64,000 nt of DNA, from positions 5,201,001 to 5,265,000 of the forward strand of contig NZ_CP009621.1 of NCBI RefSeq assembly GCF_000973725.1, written 5' to 3'. Below are positions 16,939 through 25,243 of the stretch, piece by piece. The position numbers and the translations under genes were made by a program. Origin of the DNA: Pontibacter korlensis (lineage in GTDB: Bacteria > Bacteroidota > Bacteroidia > Cytophagales > Hymenobacteraceae). Each line of letters opens with the position of its first letter. Positions within the stretch are counted from its first letter, which is position 1. The notes under the pieces are model-generated. The model was given only the letters and a program-made list of their open reading frames with translations, did no database searches and was not told the DNA's origin.

Positions 16939-17364
16939 ATGAATTTACCCTTCATTGAACCTTTGGCACGACGTGTAAAGAGTGCCGCCCTATTACTAAT
17001 CTTTTGCGCCGCTACCTCCTGCCAAACAGGAGCATCAGACGAAACAACGCAGACAGATGCTGTATCAAGTGAACCGGAGGTAACAGCTGCTGTAGCCACC
17101 GAAAAAAGACCTGCTCCCGAATTCTTTGCTATTCCTGAAGAAATGCTTAAAAAACGCGTGTGGATTTGTGAGGACAACCAGTCAGACATTTTCCACGTGA
17201 AGCATGACTGTCCAATTCTGGTGCAGTGCAAAGGAAAAGGTACTTTCAGAAACCTACTGCTCCCCAGAGCCATCGAAGACTACGGACGCTATAATTGCCA
17301 GGAGTGCAGCGAAGACTTAGACTTCATTTTCGATCAGGACGCTGTGAGAGAACTTGGTAAATAA
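16939..17364 (+). CDS. Lipoprotein with a stand-alone Cys/His domain paralogous to the nuclease C-terminus
   Basis: A 141-aa protein with a signal sequence whose hydrophobic stretch ends at a lipobox-like TSC (about residue 28), an acidic Thr-rich linker, and a C-terminal domain beginning VWICEDNQSDIFHVKHDC. The spacing C-x8-H-x4-C-x5-C, then IEDYGRYNCQEC, matches the C-terminus of the thermonuclease encoded 44 bases upstream. Conserved Cys and His suggest metal binding or disulfides. Adjacency and the shared domain suggest the pair act together, for example through domain-domain contact. The function is unknown. Confidence 0.78.
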   Translation: MNLPFIEPLARRVKSAALLLIFCAATSCQTGASDETTQTDAVSSEPEVTAAVATEKRPAPEFFAIPEEMLKKRVWICEDNQSDIFHVKHDCPILVQCKGKGTFRNLLLPRAIEDYGRYNCQECSEDLDFIFDQDAVRELGK

Positions 17365-17405
17365 AAGAGCATGCCAAGGCAGTACGTTTCATAACTGCCT
17401 TGTAA

Positions 17406-17445
17406 AAAACAGGGAGCTTCTGCCGCAGCAGGAGCTCCCTGTTTT
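17406..17445. terminator. Bidirectional terminator between convergent genes
   Basis: AAAACAGGGAGCT (17406-17418) pairs with AGCTCCCTGTTTT (17433-17445). It serves the lipoprotein gene on the plus strand and the universal stress gene on the minus strand. Confidence 0.92.
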
Positions 17446-17465
17446 ATTAGGAAGTACAAGTGTAC

Positions 17466-18317
17466 TTATTTTTTACCGTGCAATACCAACAAAGGCACCT
17501 TTGCCTGGTAAGTCATACGCTCGGCAAGGCTTTGTGAAAACAGGCTTTTCAGAAAACCTTTCTCCCTCCTTACAAGAGCCAGCACATCGCCTCCTACCTG
17601 GGTATAATAGTCATTCAACCCTTCGTCGCGGTGCTTGCTGGTAACCTCATGAAATGTGAGTGGCACATTCGGAAACAGCTCCTTTAGCTCCGCCCTGAAA
17701 GCGGCAGCCTCTTCCCCATCCTGCTTCTCGCGTCCTTTTACCACGTGTACCACATCTATCGTTGCCCCAAAACAGCTACCTAAGCTTACCACTTCTTTGA
17801 TAGCTTGTATGTCTTCTGGGCTATAGTCGGATGCATACACAATGTGCTCAACCCGAGGAGCTGGGGCACTAACCGGTACCGACAGCACCGAGCACTTTAC
17901 CTCTTCGATTACGGCCTCTGTGTTACTACCAATCAAGAGTTCTTCCATTGTGCTATCCACCCCTGTTGTCCCCATCACAATCAGGTCGTAGCCTTCTTTT
18001 TTACTTAATTGCTCGGCAATATCTGTTAGAAGAGCTTCTTTAAGAATATAGTCACATGTAAAGCCGCCATCGCGGTTTGCGCCAAACTTCTCTTCCATAT
18101 GCAGCACCATGGCTTTCAGCTTCTCAGCGGCAGTGCGCATCTGCTCCCCCAGCAGTTCGCTTGCCACCAGCGCTGTTTCCGATGTGTCTACAATTGGCAG
18201 GTGCACCACATGCAGTAGCGTAAGGTGCGCTCCGGCATGCTGTGCTATATGCACAGCATACTCCACAGCCTTCCCCGAGGTACCAGAGAAGTCAGTGGGA
18301 CATAGTATTTTCCTCAT
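17466..18317 (-). CDS. Universal stress protein with two UspA domains
   Basis: A 283-aa protein with tandem Usp domains. The first (~1-150) starts MRKILCPTDFSGTSGKAVEYA and has the ATP-binding-like GTTGVDSTMEELLIGSNTEAVI. The second (~155-283) starts VEHIVYASDYSPEDIQAI and lacks a clear G-x2-G-x9-G(S/T) motif. Tandem Usp proteins are common in Bacteroidota, and their molecular role is poorly defined. It is cytoplasmic and monocistronic, between terminators at 17406-17445 and 18525-18559. Confidence 0.93.
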   Translation of the reverse strand: MRKILCPTDFSGTSGKAVEYAVHIAQHAGAHLTLLHVVHLPIVDTSETALVASELLGEQMRTAAEKLKAMVLHMEEKFGANRDGGFTCDYILKEALLTDIAEQLSKKEGYDLIVMGTTGVDSTMEELLIGSNTEAVIEEVKCSVLSVPVSAPAPRVEHIVYASDYSPEDIQAIKEVVSLGSCFGATIDVVHVVKGREKQDGEEAAAFRAELKELFPNVPLTFHEVTSKHRDEGLNDYYTQVGGDVLALVRREKGFLKSLFSQSLAERMTYQAKVPLLVLHGKK

Positions 18318-18524
18318 TTTTGCGTTTGTTGTTGTTAGCTTGTGTCTGATTATATCATCATATTACTATGTATACGCAAGTTTAGCAAGAGGTTAATAAC
18401 ATAATATCATAACCACATCAGATTTGTGCAATGTAAAACACTTAAACACTATGTATAACTACGGATATTCCAATTAATGGCATCACATTAAGTTGGATGC
18501 TGATAACAAAGTGATGACATTTAA

Positions 18525-18559
18525 AAAGCCCCACCGGCTGTATCAGCTGGTGGGGCTTT
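18525..18559. terminator. Terminator after the trehalose-phosphate synthase gene
   Basis: AAAGCCCCACC (18525-18535) pairs with GGTGGGGCTTT (18549-18559), with T-runs on either strand. It lies directly downstream of the minus-strand gene ending at 18580. Confidence 0.92.
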
Positions 18560-18579
18560 CTTTTTCTTTTTGTACTTTA

Positions 18580-20796
18580 TCAACCTGTCATCAGAGCTCC
18601 AGGTGCTTGTTCCTGTCTGTCGGCCTGTACCAGGCGGTCTAACATATCGCGCGCTTCCTGGCAAGTATCTACGTGGTACTTGGCAACCGAAGAGGCTGTA
18701 CCAACTTTGATAGTATATGAATTGCGCGGCATGGCTTTGAATATGTCTTCGTCGCCCCAATCGTCGCCTACGGCCATTACAAACTTATGCGGGAACTTGC
18801 TTAGCCAGTAACTGGAAGCCTTACCCTTGTTGATTTCCTGGGCTTTCACCTCTACAGCCATTTGCCCATCCAGCACCTGCAGGTTACTGTTAGATGCCAG
18901 GAAGTTTAAGTGGCTCACCAACTCACGGGCACGAAGCTCGCCTAAGCCGGTTTCTACGCGGCGGTAGTGCCACACCAGCGAATACTCTTTCTCTTCTATA
19001 AACGAGCCAGGGGTACGGTCTACATACAGATCCAGGATCAGGCGGATATCTTTTTTCCAGTCGTCCATCAGGCTCAGCATGGTTTGCCAGCCAGTGCCAC
19101 GCTGCTTTATCCAAACGCCGTGCTCGGCAATAATATCGATGTTCAGGTGACCTAACCAGTCCTGCATAGTAGCTTTCTCACGGCTGCTCATTACAACCAC
19201 CCTGTTTTTAGGGTTACTGCTCAAACGCTCCAGCAACTCCATCAGGTCATCATCCGGGCGGGCCATCAGTGGTCGGTGGCGGTAGTCTACTAAGGCACCA
19301 TCATACTCCAGGAAGAACAGACGCGAACTGGAAGATTCGTAGGCATTGCTCATCTCCAGGAAGGTAGATTCGTCGAGGTAAGAGGTTGCCAGCGACAGCT
19401 GCTTTATCTTTACATAAGACAGGCGGTCCATAAACATACTTACCCAATGGTGGATATTATAGCGACGGAGCGACTCCTGCATGTTGCGCATATGCTGTAT
19501 CTGCTCCTCTTCCGGCATCACCAAGGCTTGGTAGATAGAATCTACCATTTGGTTGATGTCGTTCGGGTTGATCAGCAGGGCATCAGACAGCTCTTTAGAC
19601 GCTCCGGCCATCTCACTAAGTATAAGCACACCTTTCTGATCCAGCTTACTGGCCACATACTCCTTGCAGACCAGGTTCATCCCATCGCGCATAGGCGTTA
19701 CCAGTGCTACATCTGCCATGCGATAGAAGGCGGATAGCGTTTCGAGTGGGTATGAGCGGTAGAAATACTGAATCGGGTTCCAGCTTATGTCGCTATACTT
19801 ACCGTTGATGCGGCCCACCATCTCGTCGACCTCTTCTTTCAGCTCTTTGTACTTCTCCACGGCATCGCGGCTTGGCACCACCAACATCAGCAAGGTTACC
19901 TTCTCATGGAACTCCGGATGTTTCTCCAGGAAGAGCTCAAATGCTTTCAGGCGCTGTGCAATACCTTTTGAGTAGTCGAGGCGGTCAATGGAAAGTATGA
20001 TTTTTTCTGCGTTGAGGTTGTTGCGGTAAATACGCTCCCGCTTTTTCACTTCTTCTAACGCAGCGGTTCCTGAGTACTTTTCATAGTCAATTCCCATCGG
20101 GAACGAGTCAACTAGCAGCGAGCGGTTAGGTGTATGAATCCACCCGTGCATGCTGCCATGGCCGACAAGCCTGTTTACTGAGCTGAGGAAGTGACGCATA
20201 TCATCGTAGGTATGGAAGCCTACAAGGTCGGATCCCAACATGCCTTCCAGCAATTCTTTTCGCCATGGCAAGAGGCGGAATACCTCATAACTCGGGAACG
20301 GGATGTGCTGGAAAAAGCCGATAGTACTGTCAGGCAGTTTCTCGCGAAGCATGCTTGGCAGTAGCAACAACTGGTAGTCGTGTACCCAGATAGTGTCTTC
20401 TGGCCCAGCCTGCTTCACCACCTCTTCGCAATACTTTTGATTAACCTTTACATAGGTTTCCCAAAGCTGCTGATCGTAGATAGCATATTGGCTAAAATAG
20501 TGAAAGGTTGGCCACAAGGTTTCGTTGCTGAAACCCTCATAAAACTCCTTGATCTCTGACTCTGTAAGGAAGACAGGGTGCATACTCTCCTGCTTCAGGT
20601 CAGTGGTAATCTGTTGCTGCTTAGCTTCTTCTGTCACCACCAAGCCAGGCCAGCCAATCCAAAGATTATCACCCTCCTTGTAAATAGAACCTAAGCCTGT
20701 AGCAAGTCCTCCCTCACTTGTCTTATAGCTCAGTTCTCCTTCTTTCTCTTGCAGTTTTACAGGTAGTCTGTTAGAAACGATAATCAGTTTTGCCAT
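18580..20796 (-). CDS. otsA: Fused trehalose-6-phosphate synthase / trehalose-phosphatase-like protein
   Basis: A 738-aa protein. Residues 1-470 are a GT20 trehalose-6-phosphate synthase (SNRLPVKL, EGGLATGLGS, WVHDYQLLLLP, GFFQHIPFPS, DRLDYSKGI, TPMRDGMNLVCKEYVA), which joins UDP-glucose and glucose-6-P. Residues ~485-738 are an OtsB-like HAD phosphatase domain with SSREK, EHG and GDDWGDEDIF motifs. The nucleophile motif, normally DxDGT, reads E497-Y-D499-G-A501. Loss of the nucleophilic Asp and the Thr should cripple phosphatase activity. The domain may be regulatory, as in plant class I TPS proteins, or trehalose may come from TreYZ/TreS encoded downstream. The gene is divergent from an MscS gene. 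Confidence 0.93.
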   Translation of the reverse strand: MAKLIIVSNRLPVKLQEKEGELSYKTSEGGLATGLGSIYKEGDNLWIGWPGLVVTEEAKQQQITTDLKQESMHPVFLTESEIKEFYEGFSNETLWPTFHYFSQYAIYDQQLWETYVKVNQKYCEEVVKQAGPEDTIWVHDYQLLLLPSMLREKLPDSTIGFFQHIPFPSYEVFRLLPWRKELLEGMLGSDLVGFHTYDDMRHFLSSVNRLVGHGSMHGWIHTPNRSLLVDSFPMGIDYEKYSGTAALEEVKKRERIYRNNLNAEKIILSIDRLDYSKGIAQRLKAFELFLEKHPEFHEKVTLLMLVVPSRDAVEKYKELKEEVDEMVGRINGKYSDISWNPIQYFYRSYPLETLSAFYRMADVALVTPMRDGMNLVCKEYVASKLDQKGVLILSEMAGASKELSDALLINPNDINQMVDSIYQALVMPEEEQIQHMRNMQESLRRYNIHHWVSMFMDRLSYVKIKQLSLATSYLDESTFLEMSNAYESSSSRLFFLEYDGALVDYRHRPLMARPDDDLMELLERLSSNPKNRVVVMSSREKATMQDWLGHLNIDIIAEHGVWIKQRGTGWQTMLSLMDDWKKDIRLILDLYVDRTPGSFIEEKEYSLVWHYRRVETGLGELRARELVSHLNFLASNSNLQVLDGQMAVEVKAQEINKGKASSYWLSKFPHKFVMAVGDDWGDEDIFKAMPRNSYTIKVGTASSVAKYHVDTCQEARDMLDRLVQADRQEQAPGALMTG

Positions 20797-21066
20797 GCTC
20801 TGTGGTTTTGTTCCGGCATGCAGCGCAGCCTTGGGATTGAGTCGCAGATGAACTGCAGCTGTGTGCCGGGTAAAGGTTTATCTCCAGCGGTTGACACGCA
20901 TCAACCTACCTTCACATACGTACATAGTGCGCCTCACGTTCTCTAATATAGTAAAATAACTATTAACAACTAAATTTTAACACAACTTATACACTTCAGC
21001 CTTAGCATATAACCCTTTGCGGCCTTCCGTAGTAATTCCCTTCAAACAGCAACCCGATGAAAGCCT
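20797..21066. promoter_or_regulatory. Divergent promoter region between otsA and the MscS gene
   Basis: 270 bases with no gene; it must hold both promoters. The stretch around 20940-21000 is AT-rich. I see no palindrome strong enough to call an operator. Back-to-back placement of trehalose synthesis and an osmotic release channel suggests joint osmotic control. Confidence 0.4.
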
Positions 21067-22158
21067 ATGACATCATTTGAAATATGGTACGAACAGTTTC
21101 AAAACATCTTTACCGGCCTGAGTATAATAGCAGCCGCCATTGTAGCAGGGTCTATTGCCAAGCACCTCATTTTCAAAGCACTAAATTTATATAACCGCCC
21201 AGACAACCCCATCCTCTTCAAGTCGCTGACGAGAAACCTGAGCGGTCCGTTTTCGCTGTTTCTACCCTTACTCTTCGTTACGATAGTGCTTCCTGTTCTG
21301 CCCTACGAACAGAACATAATAGAGGGAATGCGCCGGTTAACAGAAATTCTTAACATCGTTGCTTTTGCCTGGATTCTTATAAAACTCACAGATGTGGCCC
21401 GTGACATGGTACGCCACAAGTATAACATAGAGAATAAGCCTGATAATATTCGAGAGCGCAGGCTAATAACGCAGTTGCAGTTTCTCCGGAAGGTTACCGT
21501 TGTTACCATCCTATTCATAGCAACCTCGCTTATACTGTTGAGCTTTGACCCGGTACGCAGGCTGGGCACAGGTCTTTTAACCTCTGCAGGTGTGGCAGGC
21601 GTGGTTGTAGGCTTCGCTGCCCAAACATCCATTGCCAACCTGTTGGCGGGCTTGCAGATAGCCTTTACACAACCTATCAGGATGGATGATGTGCTGGTAG
21701 TGGAAGGTGAATTTGGCCGGGTAGAGGAAATAACGCTTACCTATGTTGTGCTGCGGATCTGGGATAACCGTCGCCTGATTCTGCCTTTGAACTACTTTAT
21801 TCAGAAGCCGTTCCAGAACTGGACACGCACCGGCTCCGACATACTGGCTACTGTGTACCTCTACACAGATTATACTGTCCCCATTGAGCCCCTACGAAAG
21901 GAGTTTGACCGTGTGCTTGCCTCTACAGAATTGTGGGACAGGCAAGTGTCGGTGCTGCAGGTAACAGACTCCAAAGAGCGTACCCTGGAGCTGCGGGCGC
22001 TCATGAGTGCCCAGAGTTCCGGCATTGCCTGGGACCTGCGCTGTTACGTGCGTGAGAAGCTAATTGACTTTATACAGCGCAACTACCCAAATGCCTTACC
22101 TAAAACCCGTAGCGAATTTGTGGGCGATAAATTGCCGCCCTTACCAGAGCTTTCGTAA
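21067..22158 (+). CDS. Small-conductance mechanosensitive channel, MscS family
   Basis: A 363-aa inner-membrane protein with about four predicted transmembrane segments (residues ~15-35, 60-82, 95-115, 140-165). Next comes the pore helix/beta-domain region LLTSAGVAGVVVGFAAQTSIANLLAGLQIAFTQPIRMDD, where GFAAQ..I.N...G is the MscS signature, then DNRRLILPLNYF. It releases solutes when membrane tension rises. Its partner across the divergent promoter is trehalose-phosphate synthase. The next gene starts 29 bases downstream, so they probably form an operon. Confidence 0.92.
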   Translation: MTSFEIWYEQFQNIFTGLSIIAAAIVAGSIAKHLIFKALNLYNRPDNPILFKSLTRNLSGPFSLFLPLLFVTIVLPVLPYEQNIIEGMRRLTEILNIVAFAWILIKLTDVARDMVRHKYNIENKPDNIRERRLITQLQFLRKVTVVTILFIATSLILLSFDPVRRLGTGLLTSAGVAGVVVGFAAQTSIANLLAGLQIAFTQPIRMDDVLVVEGEFGRVEEITLTYVVLRIWDNRRLILPLNYFIQKPFQNWTRTGSDILATVYLYTDYTVPIEPLRKEFDRVLASTELWDRQVSVLQVTDSKERTLELRALMSAQSSGIAWDLRCYVREKLIDFIQRNYPNALPKTRSEFVGDKLPPLPELS

Positions 22159-22187
22159 CTTCAGCCTGCCCAACCAAAGTATAGCTT

Positions 22188-22787
22188 ATGAATTTCTTCG
22201 ACGGCATTGACCCGATGCTGGTAGACTGGGTTATTATACCTGCCCTTATCTTTTTTGCTCGCATATGCGATGTTACACTCGGCACCTTACGCATCGTCTT
22301 TGTTTCTAAAGGCGATAAAGTGGTGGCTCCCATACTTGGCTTTCTGGAGGTGTTGATCTGGCTAATTGCCATCACACAGGTGATGGAGAACCTGAGCAAT
22401 GTAGCCTCCTACCTGGCATGGGCAGGTGGCTTTGCCATGGGTAACTTTCTGGGGCTACGCGTAGAGCAGAAGCTTGCCTTAGGCCAGATGGTAGTGCGGG
22501 TTATCACTGTAGAGCCGGCTGATAAACTGATTGATCGCCTGAAGGGCCACGGTTACCGCCTCACATGTATTGATGCACGAGGTACGCGTGGGAAGGTAAA
22601 CCTACTCTTCCTTATTGTAAAGCGCAAAAAGCTGCAGCACTTGCTCAATATCATCCACGATTACAACCCACAGGCATTCTATTCTGTTGAGGACGTGCGT
22701 TCTGTATCAGAGATTGGTCTTGCACAGGCAGAAACAGAGAGAGGGGCAGATGTTCGCAAGCTGTTTCCCCTACGTAAAGGCAAATAG
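22188..22787 (+). CDS. UPF0316/DUF2179 membrane protein
   Basis: A 199-aa protein with about three N-terminal transmembrane helices (DWVIIPALIFFARICDVTLG, APILGFLEVLIWLIAITQV, LAWAGGFAMGNFLGL) followed by a cytoplasmic DUF2179-type domain (VVRVITVEPADKLIDRLKGHGYRLT ... FYSVEDVRSV). The ARICDVTLGTLR motif is typical of UPF0316 proteins. Their function is unknown. It lies 29 bases after the MscS gene on the same strand and shares its terminator. Confidence 0.85.
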   Translation: MNFFDGIDPMLVDWVIIPALIFFARICDVTLGTLRIVFVSKGDKVVAPILGFLEVLIWLIAITQVMENLSNVASYLAWAGGFAMGNFLGLRVEQKLALGQMVVRVITVEPADKLIDRLKGHGYRLTCIDARGTRGKVNLLFLIVKRKKLQHLLNIIHDYNPQAFYSVEDVRSVSEIGLAQAETERGADVRKLFPLRKGK

Positions 22788-22829
22788 CAGCAAGACAATT
22801 GCTAATGTAACTCCTTGGGATATTTATAT

Positions 22830-22880
22830 AAAACAGAAGCCGCCACCGCTAATAATCTTTGCGGTGGCGGCTTCTGTTTT
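22830..22880. terminator. Bidirectional terminator between convergent genes
   Basis: A perfect 20-bp stem: 22830-22849 pairs with 22861-22880, with A and T tails on both sides. It serves the UPF0316 gene and glgB. Confidence 0.95.
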
Positions 22881-22894
22881 ATACTTACTCCAGG

Positions 22895-25243
22895 TTAAGC
22901 TTGATTCTGTCTAGAAGATAGCTTGAAGTATGTTACAGCCATTGGCGGTAATTTCAGAGTAACAGAATGTTCCTGCCCATGGAATGGCTCCGGCATGCTC
23001 GGGATCGGCTCCAGGTTATGCACATTGCTGCCTCCATAACGGCTATCGTCTGAGTTGAATACCTGAACCCATTCGCCTGCATGTGGCACACCCATGCGGT
23101 AATGCTCATGCAAGGCCGGTGTAAGGTTACAAACTACCAGTATCTCATCTCCTGGGTTGTTTCCTTTGCGCAGGAAGCTGATTACAGAATTGTGAGCATC
23201 GTTTATGTCCACCCACTGGAAACCCTCCGGGCTGAAGCTGTGTGCATACATGGCTGGCTCGGCCTTGTAAATAGCATTCAGCTCACGCAGCAGTTCCTGG
23301 ATTCCATGGTGAGGGCCATACTGCAGCAAGTGCCAATCCAAGCTGCTGTCGTGGTTCCATTCAGAACCCTGTGCTATATCAGCCCCCATGAACAGGAGCT
23401 TGGCTCCAGGGTGAGCATACATATAGGCATAGAGCGTGCGCAGGTTAGCAAAACGCTGCCAATCATCGCCTGGCATTTTATTCAGCAGAGATCCTTTGCC
23501 ATGCACTACCTCATCGTGTGAAAGCGGCAACATAAACCTTTCGGAGAAGGCATAAACAAGGCTAAACGTAATCTCTCCCTGATGGTAGCGACGGTAGATA
23601 GGATCTGTAGAGAAGTAGTGCAGCGTATCGTGCATCCAGCCCATCATCCACTTCATATTGAAGCCCAGGCCGCCGTTTTCTACAGGACCAGTAACTGCCG
23701 GCCATGCGGTGGACTCCTCCGCGATAGTGAGCACCTCCGGGAAGTTGTTATGCACGGCATGGTTAAACTCTTTCAGGAAAGAGATGGCCTCCAGGTTCTC
23801 CCGCCCGCCATGCTCATTAGGTATCCACTCCCCCTCTTTGCGGCTGTAGTCCAGGTACAGCATGGAAGCCACTGCATCCACACGCAGTCCGTCTACATGG
23901 TATTTATCCAGCCAAAACAACGCATTACTGATCAGGAATGACCTAACTTCGCTACGGCCATAGTTAAAGATATAGCTGTTCCAGTCTGGGTGGAAGCCTT
24001 TGCGCGGATCGGCATGCTCAAACAAGTGTGTACCATCGAAGTAGGCAAGGCCATGCTCATCAGACGGGAAGTGCGAAGGCACCCAGTCCATGATTACGCC
24101 GATACCATGTTGGTGCAGCACATCGATCAGGTACATCAGGTCCTCTGGTTCGCCCAACAGGCTGTGTGCGGCAAAGTATCCGGTAATCTGGTAGCCCCAG
24201 GAGCCACTGAACGGGTGGTGCATTACCGGCATCAGTTCCACGTGGGTAAAGCCCAGATCCTTAACATAGCGTGGAAGCTCATCTGCCAGCTCGCGGTACG
24301 TAAGCGGGCGGTTATCTTCCTCCGGCTTGCGGCGCCAGGAGCCCAGGTGCAGCTCATACACACTGTAAGGCTGTGGCTGTCCGGCTTTGTTCTTACGCTC
24401 ATCAATCCAGGCCTGGTCGTTCCACTGGTACTCCAGCTTGCTCACAATAGAGGCTGTTTGCGGCGGCACCTCACGGCGGAAGGCAAACGGGTCACTCTTC
24501 TCGACATGGTACAGGTGGTATTTAGACTTGATGTGGTACTTGTACATCACGCCAATTTCCACATCCGGTATAAAGCCTTCCCATATGCCGGAGCCATCCA
24601 GGCGCACGTGCAACTGGTGGCTGTCACGGCTCCAGCCGTTGAACTCACCCATTACCGATACCTGATCGGCATTAGGAGCCCAAACAGCAAAGTATGTACC
24701 CTGCCTGCCACTCACTTCCATCGGGTGGGAGCCAAGCTTTAAGTATAGGTTATAGTGTCTGCCCTCTTTAAAGAGGTAGATATCGAAATCTGTGAAGAGA
24801 CTGGCATACCAAACAGACATATCTTGCGGCTGATCTGCAGGCACGATAACATCACCAGTCTCTACAACCTTGGTGGCTGCTGTTTTACTACCGGTGCCGT
24901 GCACATTCATCTTTACAGCCTCTATTACGCCATCCTTCGCTGCCACTTCAACAGGCACATCTTCCTCTGTTCCTTTCTTAGGCCTTCCGCGTCTCTTGGC
25001 AGTAGCGGTTTTGCCAGTATCTTCAGCTACACCTGCAACTGGCACACCCGATTCATCCAATGGCACATCAGAGGCTTTCTTACGGCCCCGCTTAGCCGAA
25101 GGCTTCGCAGTTGCCTCCGCCTCTGCCTCCTCGGCTGCCATAGGCTTTTTCTTGCGCGTAGTGCCAGCTTTAGAGGTTGTTGCTTTGGTTGCCTTTTCTG
25201 TATCGGTGGTCTCGGGGGTTGTGCTTTCTTTTCTCTTAGCCAT
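22895..25243 (-). CDS. glgB: 1,4-alpha-glucan branching enzyme with N-terminal AT-hook-like tail
   Basis: GH13 branching enzyme, 782 aa. Residues ~147-782 are a complete GlgB: CBM48-like YFAVWAPNADQVSVMGEFNGW, catalytic core with nucleophile D456 in GLRVDAVASML, acid/base E509 in TIAEES, and LSHDEVVHGKGSLL. Residues 1-~140 form an unusual low-complexity tail rich in Lys, Ala, Thr and Glu, with two basic patches: KRGRKK (51-56) and KRRGRPKK (83-90). The second is a canonical AT-hook core (RGRP). Such tails are typical of histone-like DNA-binding proteins, not of branching enzymes. It overlaps the treS-mak stop by 8 bases, so it is the last gene of the glgE operon. Confidence 0.95.
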   Translation of the reverse strand: MAKRKESTTPETTDTEKATKATTSKAGTTRKKKPMAAEEAEAEATAKPSAKRGRKKASDVPLDESGVPVAGVAEDTGKTATAKRRGRPKKGTEEDVPVEVAAKDGVIEAVKMNVHGTGSKTAATKVVETGDVIVPADQPQDMSVWYASLFTDFDIYLFKEGRHYNLYLKLGSHPMEVSGRQGTYFAVWAPNADQVSVMGEFNGWSRDSHQLHVRLDGSGIWEGFIPDVEIGVMYKYHIKSKYHLYHVEKSDPFAFRREVPPQTASIVSKLEYQWNDQAWIDERKNKAGQPQPYSVYELHLGSWRRKPEEDNRPLTYRELADELPRYVKDLGFTHVELMPVMHHPFSGSWGYQITGYFAAHSLLGEPEDLMYLIDVLHQHGIGVIMDWVPSHFPSDEHGLAYFDGTHLFEHADPRKGFHPDWNSYIFNYGRSEVRSFLISNALFWLDKYHVDGLRVDAVASMLYLDYSRKEGEWIPNEHGGRENLEAISFLKEFNHAVHNNFPEVLTIAEESTAWPAVTGPVENGGLGFNMKWMMGWMHDTLHYFSTDPIYRRYHQGEITFSLVYAFSERFMLPLSHDEVVHGKGSLLNKMPGDDWQRFANLRTLYAYMYAHPGAKLLFMGADIAQGSEWNHDSSLDWHLLQYGPHHGIQELLRELNAIYKAEPAMYAHSFSPEGFQWVDINDAHNSVISFLRKGNNPGDEILVVCNLTPALHEHYRMGVPHAGEWVQVFNSDDSRYGGSNVHNLEPIPSMPEPFHGQEHSVTLKLPPMAVTYFKLSSRQNQA

